A DNA stretch of 36,505 bases from an uncultured Lentisphaeria bacterium. GTDB taxonomy: Bacteria; Verrucomicrobiota; Lentisphaeria; Victivallales; Victivallaceae. Both the position numbers and the translations under genes were made by a program. Location of the stretch: assembly GCA_903863035.1 (NCBI GenBank), contig CAIPAT010000289.1, forward strand, positions 1 through 36,505, given 5' to 3'. The notes under the pieces are model-generated. The model did not search any database and had not been told where the DNA came from. It worked only from the letters and a program-made list of their open reading frames with translations. Below, piece after piece: positions 33,140 to 36,505 of this stretch. The number at the start of each line of letters is the position of its first letter. The stretch's first letter is position 1.

Positions 33140-35620
33140 TTATTCACCGATTGCGGTGAAAGAGCCGGTACCGCTGCCGGAGAAAGTCACCGCCGAAGGC
33201 GTGATATCGGAATTTTTTACCTGGATTCCGCCATTGCAGAAAATAACAGGACGAGCCTTGAACGGGATGGAAAAATTAATCGTTTGTCCGGCGGCGGCCA
33301 GTCCGGCAAAACTACGGCTGCAACTGCTGTTCGGACGGGAATCATAAGAGAACAGGCCAAGGACGGTCACCGGTTTTTCGGCCGCTTCTATTTTCACCAG
33401 ATGCAATCCGAAAGACAGTCCGGTTATGCCTTTACGATTTTCAAGATACTGCGATTCGCCGTCAATGAAAGTGTATTTTACGTCGGTCGGAACAGAAAGC
33501 GCCAGCCTGCCGTCAACATACGCATTCAATTTACCGCCGTTATCTGTATCGGCATAAGCAATCGAAAGATCAGTTGCCGCCGTTTCGATTTCGATACTTT
33601 TTCCAGGAGGAATCATTATCTGAACAGTTCCGCAAGGCGCGCCGTAGAATGATTTAAACGGCTGAACGGCCAACCCGTCCAGCAGCCAGAGCGGACTGCT
33701 GACCGGATAGAATACACGGTTCGAGCAGATTTTAGCATCAATCGCAGTTATCTTTGAATCTTTCTCCGGCAGTTCGAGAACATGACGGTCTCCAAGTTTT
33801 AGATCGCCGTGCCGGAAAAGCGAATTGCGCACATCTTTTGCCTTGAATTGCCCTGCCCTGCAAGGTATTTCCCTGCCGTCAATAATAACCTTTGACGTTT
33901 TCGAGTCGGGATTGACCGTCCCCCAGAGATTGACCGCCGTATCATCTAAAATAAAACGATTCCGGTTAATTCTCGGATTGTCCGCGGTATAGGAACGCAT
34001 TTCGCCTTCCCAGCCATAGGTGTTCTGGTGCAGACGTTCCGGCTGCTGTAATTGAACGATTCCGGTTACGACCGGATCCCAGCATTCGAAAGCTTTCTCC
34101 AACTGCTTGAACCAGAGATAATGCGCCGCGGCCTGGGGATGACCGTCCGCCGGAACTATCGCTTTGGGCTCGCAGATGCCGGCAAGATCGTCAGCGACTT
34201 TGCCGAAATCCAGATACGGAATTTGATAACGCAATGCCAGCGCCTGCATATCTCCGGCACTGGCAGTGTACCCGCCATAATTCTGGAACGGGCAGAAGAT
34301 GAATTCAGTATCCGGATAATTACGTTGAATCCAGCGGATTGCTCCTTCGAATACCGCAATTTCGTTCGGAGTATCAGTTTTTTCATTGGCGCCGCTGCCG
34401 TAGATGATCAGATCCGGACGGGTCCCTTCCGGGCGCTTGAAAAGATCGGGATATAATTCGAGCCAGGTTTTATTGCTTTTATGCCCGTTGAGTTCAGGAT
34501 TCGGCGGCAGCGACAGCGAACAGTATTCCCGCAGCCCGGAGTGGGATTCGCCAATACAGGAACCGTCGCAGGCCATGAAATTAAGCAGTATTTTGTCCGC
34601 CGGCAAATTAAATTTCTTCATCAGTTCTACTTTCAACCTGCCGCAGTAGCTGAACCAGTGACGGGACTGCCCGAAATAATCGTTCAGCTCCGGGCGGCCA
34701 ACCAGTTTAGTATCGAAATTTGAATAATCGCAAAGCGGCTGTTTGAATTTGGGTGAAGCCGGATTTTCATCATATACATACATCGGCGGATTGGCGCTGC
34801 CGCGGTCAATGCTGGAACCCATGACAATAATATGAACCGGTTCGCCTTTCCAAAGTTTCTGGATGGTGCGCGGAATATGGCGGTAAAGCGGATTCATTTC
34901 CCTCAAGGTTTGTCGCGTGAAAAATGATTTATCTCCGTTAACCAGCGAAGGAGCGGCAAGCCATGCCCAGCCGTCTTTGGCGTCGGTTGAACAATTTTCA
35001 AATTCCACTGAAATCCCGGCGATATTCTTGAACGCCGCACCATCCGCGAGTAAAGGAATCTTAATATTTTCAAGTCTTAACTCTGTTTTGCCGGCAACCG
35101 GAGAAACACAGACAGACTCTGAAACAGCCACCATTTCCCCCCTGGCGGTTTTAGGAAATTTACGGATATCCGCCATCCCGAAATCCTTCGGAGACCATTC
35201 GCCGCTTTCAGAATCAATTTTCAGGAATGTAATTTTGGCCTTGATTGAATCCGGACGATTTTGAAAAATATATGCATAAAGACTGATTACTTTGCCCGGA
35301 AGCAAATCAACTTCCGGCAATGTGAAAAACTGCGATATCTTGTTACCAGGCGCCAGATAAACAAAATTATGGACATAAAAATCCGGCTTGCAGGAGCTCG
35401 ATACATGCGAGGAACGCTTTACCGTAATGTCTTTTGTGCCGGATGAATTCCAAAATGCCGTATTATTCGACTCAAAGCTCACGGTCTTACCCGAACGGTG
35501 GTTTTCGAAGGCGTGAAATTCAAAATCCGGGTTCAGCAGCAGATTTCTTCCTGCGTCTTCGCCTTTTGCATAAACCGCGATTATCAGTATTCCACAAAAC
35601 AGCACTATGCGCTTTAACAT
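33140..35620 (-). CDS. large secreted SGNH/GDSL-type hydrolase with carbohydrate-binding-like N-terminus
   Basis: 826 residues from the ATG at 35620 (AGGTGG about 6 bases upstream); an open extension to 35728 only reads through the 44-bp repeats. A signal peptide (RIVLFCGILIIAVYA) predicts export. Residues about 25-235 begin NLLLNPDFEF and look like a beta-sandwich binding module. The SGNH domain spans about 255-520: IIVMGSSIDRGS (nucleophile block), ACDGSCIGES, YGSGANEKTD (GxND-like block) and PADGHPQAAAHYLW (catalytic Asp-His). Regions after about 550 hold a second beta-rich part and a C-terminal domain. SGNH enzymes here would be sugar esterases; the substrate is not predictable. The flavoprotein and six-hairpin genes lie downstream on the same strand. 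Confidence 0.85.
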   Translation of the reverse strand: MLKRIVLFCGILIIAVYAKGEDAGRNLLLNPDFEFHAFENHRSGKTVSFESNNTAFWNSSGTKDITVKRSSHVSSSCKPDFYVHNFVYLAPGNKISQFFTLPEVDLLPGKVISLYAYIFQNRPDSIKAKITFLKIDSESGEWSPKDFGMADIRKFPKTARGEMVAVSESVCVSPVAGKTELRLENIKIPLLADGAAFKNIAGISVEFENCSTDAKDGWAWLAAPSLVNGDKSFFTRQTLREMNPLYRHIPRTIQKLWKGEPVHIIVMGSSIDRGSANPPMYVYDENPASPKFKQPLCDYSNFDTKLVGRPELNDYFGQSRHWFSYCGRLKVELMKKFNLPADKILLNFMACDGSCIGESHSGLREYCSLSLPPNPELNGHKSNKTWLELYPDLFKRPEGTRPDLIIYGSGANEKTDTPNEIAVFEGAIRWIQRNYPDTEFIFCPFQNYGGYTASAGDMQALALRYQIPYLDFGKVADDLAGICEPKAIVPADGHPQAAAHYLWFKQLEKAFECWDPVVTGIVQLQQPERLHQNTYGWEGEMRSYTADNPRINRNRFILDDTAVNLWGTVNPDSKTSKVIIDGREIPCRAGQFKAKDVRNSLFRHGDLKLGDRHVLELPEKDSKITAIDAKICSNRVFYPVSSPLWLLDGLAVQPFKSFYGAPCGTVQIMIPPGKSIEIETAATDLSIAYADTDNGGKLNAYVDGRLALSVPTDVKYTFIDGESQYLENRKGITGLSFGLHLVKIEAAEKPVTVLGLFSYDSRPNSSCSRSFAGLAAAGQTINFSIPFKARPVIFCNGGIQVKNSDITPSAVTFSGSGTGSFTAIGE

Positions 35621-35640
35621 ATCACCACCTTTTTTTGTAA

Positions 35641-35760
35641 TGTAGCGCGGGCATTCCTGCCGGCGAAATGTCTTTATTTTGCAATGTAGCGCGGGCATTC
35701 CTGCCGGCGAAATTCCTTTATTTTGCAATGTAGCGCGGGCATTCCTGCCGGCGAAATGTC
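35641..35760. repeat. 44-bp tandem stem-loop repeat, about 2.7 copies
   Basis: Two full units (35641-35684, 35685-35728) and a partial third (from 35729) start TGTAGCGCGGGCATTCCTGC. Each can fold as CGCGGGCA-TTCC-TGCCGGCG, an 8-bp stem with one mismatch. The units differ by only a few bases, so there are no unique spacers and this is not a CRISPR. The third copy runs into the inverted variant at 35758-35782. The array lies just upstream of the SGNH hydrolase start. Confidence 0.85.
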
Positions 35761-35782
35761 AGACAGGAATGTCTGACCTACA
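35758..35782. repeat. inverted variant of the TGTAG stem-loop repeat
   Basis: GTCAGACA (35758-35765), loop GGAA and TGTCTGAC (35770-35777) form a perfect 8-bp stem. Read on the minus strand it is TGTAG-GTCAGACA-TTCC-TGTCTGAC: the same TGTAG lead and TTCC loop as the 44-bp units, with a different but still self-complementary stem. Confidence 0.7.
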
Positions 35783-36190
35783 TTAATTAAATTAAGATCT
35801 GAAAAGTATCAGGATCGTGAATGACCGGCAATTTCGCCTTCGGCTCCCGCCCCGGTACAACCGGCATGATACTTTCAGACGCCCTGTAAAATCGGAATCG
35901 AACCACCGCTTATTAATTTGACCAAGTATTCCGGATTTTCAAGCCTCCCTGACGTTGATCTTAAGTTAAATTTTCAGCCTTATGAGTTAATTGCAAAAGT
36001 AGTTCCCCCAGGGCGGGACTAGACTAACGTCCAGCAGTATTATAGAGTCAGTCAGAATAAATCTGGATTTTAGTTCGAATTTCATTCTGAATTCTAGATT
36101 CTAAATTCTGAATTCATGCAAAACTTAAGTTTTGCAATTGGCTCTTATTAGAGTTATAGAATAACGCCGGGCATATCAGTTTTCAACTTT
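35783..36190. other. non-coding region with inverted repeats and a perfect palindrome
   Basis: No convincing gene. TCTGAAAAGTATCA (35798-35811) and TGATACTTTCAGA (35867-35879) form an inverted repeat around a GC-rich 55-base segment. At 36117-36136 TGCAAAACTTAAGTTTTGCA is a perfect 20-bp palindrome. Between 36084 and 36115 is an AT-rich stretch with repeated ATTCTGAATTC/ATTCTAAATT words. A T-arm-like GGTTCGATTCC occurs on the minus strand near 35893-35905, but no tRNA could be built around it. Confidence 0.5.
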
Positions 36191-36322
36191 ATACTCTGCA
36201 CGGCTGAAATTTTAACATAGATTGCGAAGATTTTGAGAATTGGTTCGTATTCTGAGAGGCTGCCGATACCTGGGTATCGAAGGCCTCGAAGTGTGCGAAT
36301 CCAAAATCGAAAGATCGCAATC
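36191..36322. mobile_element. MITE-like element, copy lacking the right arm
   Basis: The left arm (ACTCTGCACGGCTGAAATTT onward) and the 103-bp hairpin core (GATTGCGA 36220-36227 to TCGCAATC ending 36322) match the complete copy at 30116-30284. The core folds with CCGATACC/GGTATCG and GAGGC/GCCTC near the tip. After 36322 the sequence diverges and no right terminal repeat is found. A minus-strand open frame here (36154-36372) is a by-product of the repeat. Confidence 0.7.
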
Positions 36323-36360
36323 CCGCAGGCGCGGAACGAGCGTCTTGACCCAGATTTACC

Positions 36361-36505
36361 AGAGTACCGCAAGCATCTTGCTTGCGAATGCCTTCAATGG
36401 GGAAGTTGACCCGCAGAGTACCGCAAGCATCTTGCTTGCGAATGCCTTCAATGGGGAAGTTGACCCGCAGAGTACCGCAAGCATCTTGCTTGCGAATGCC
36501 TTCAA
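36361..36505. repeat. 54-bp tandem stem-loop repeat running off the window
   Basis: Units begin at 36361, 36415 and 36469, identical as far as visible; the last is cut by the window end. Each contains CGCAAGCA-TCT-TGCTTGCG, a perfect 8-bp stem with a three-base loop, followed by an invariant stretch with CTTCAATGGGGAAGTTGACC. Because the whole unit is identical, there are no spacers of CRISPR type. Confidence 0.9.

Noticed and set aside
35621..35728. 36-residue N-terminal extension of the SGNH hydrolase
   Set aside because: It translates the 44-bp repeats and would hide the signal peptide that starts at 35620.
35641..35760. Possible CRISPR array in the 44-bp repeats
   Set aside because: The repeats are contiguous and nearly identical across the entire unit, with no unique spacers.
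35885..35955. tRNA gene on the minus strand, suggested by GGTTCGATTCC
   Set aside because: No matching T-stem beyond two pairs, no acceptor stem and no CCA end could be assembled by eye.
36154..36372. 72-residue minus-strand frame
   Set aside because: It coincides with the MITE-like repeat core; the protein sequence is a translation of the hairpin and has no ribosome site.
36361..36505. Possible CRISPR array
   Set aside because: The whole 54-bp unit repeats identically, so there are no variable spacers, and no cas genes are present.

Overview
The window reads as chromosomal DNA of a Gram-negative heterotroph with moderate G+C (about half by eye). Several genes have signal peptides, there is a Wzc-type tyrosine kinase, and many products look like carbohydrate-active or lipase-fold enzymes. 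Gene content, intergenic stem-loop repeats and the SPFH/P-type ATPase/ABC cluster recall the PVC superphylum, with Lentisphaerota/Victivallales-like bacteria as the best guess. That placement is an inference from gene style; there is no rRNA in the window to confirm it.

Layout, left to right. (1) 1-2470: a tyrosine kinase/polysaccharide co-polymerase and its PHP-type phosphatase, preceded by an inverted repeat that overlaps a candidate promoter. (2) 2495-6650: single genes, namely a PHP-domain protein, a CPBP membrane protease and two secreted proteins of unknown role. (3) 6827-10804: NADP-type isocitrate dehydrogenase, a GNAT acetyltransferase and a GH1 beta-glucosidase in one direction, then a secreted Sel1-repeat protein facing them. 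(4) 10805-11770: gene-poor, with what may be a frameshifted small lipoprotein, then the ribosomal promoter. (5) 11771-13676: rplM-rpsI-argC. (6) 13874-24297: a tight seven-gene operon with three SPFH (HflK/HflC/flotillin-type) membrane proteins, a P1B metal ATPase with a Cys/His-rich N-terminus, an ABC-2 ATPase, its permease, and a membrane-anchored helical-repeat protein. It is the most striking system here. (7) 24332-30097, minus strand: ROK regulator, holA, M42 aminopeptidase, guaB and a YjbQ-family protein. (8) 30269-35620, minus strand: a six-hairpin glycosidase-like protein, an iron-sulfur flavoprotein-type reductase and a large secreted SGNH hydrolase. (9) 35621-36505: no convincing gene, but rich in repeats.

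Two kinds of non-coding structure stand out on the right. One is a roughly 169-bp, nearly palindromic MITE-like element with one complete copy (30116-30284) and two partial ones; the complete copy supplies the stop codon of the 720-residue gene. The other is a set of short stem-loop repeats (44-bp and 54-bp tandem units plus a single variant) that keep a common layout while their stem sequences differ in a compensatory way.

The SPFH operon suggests a membrane assembly in which stomatin-like rings organise or quality-control a metal pump and an ABC-2 transporter. The physical association is a hypothesis; the gene order, spacing and overlap are directly visible.
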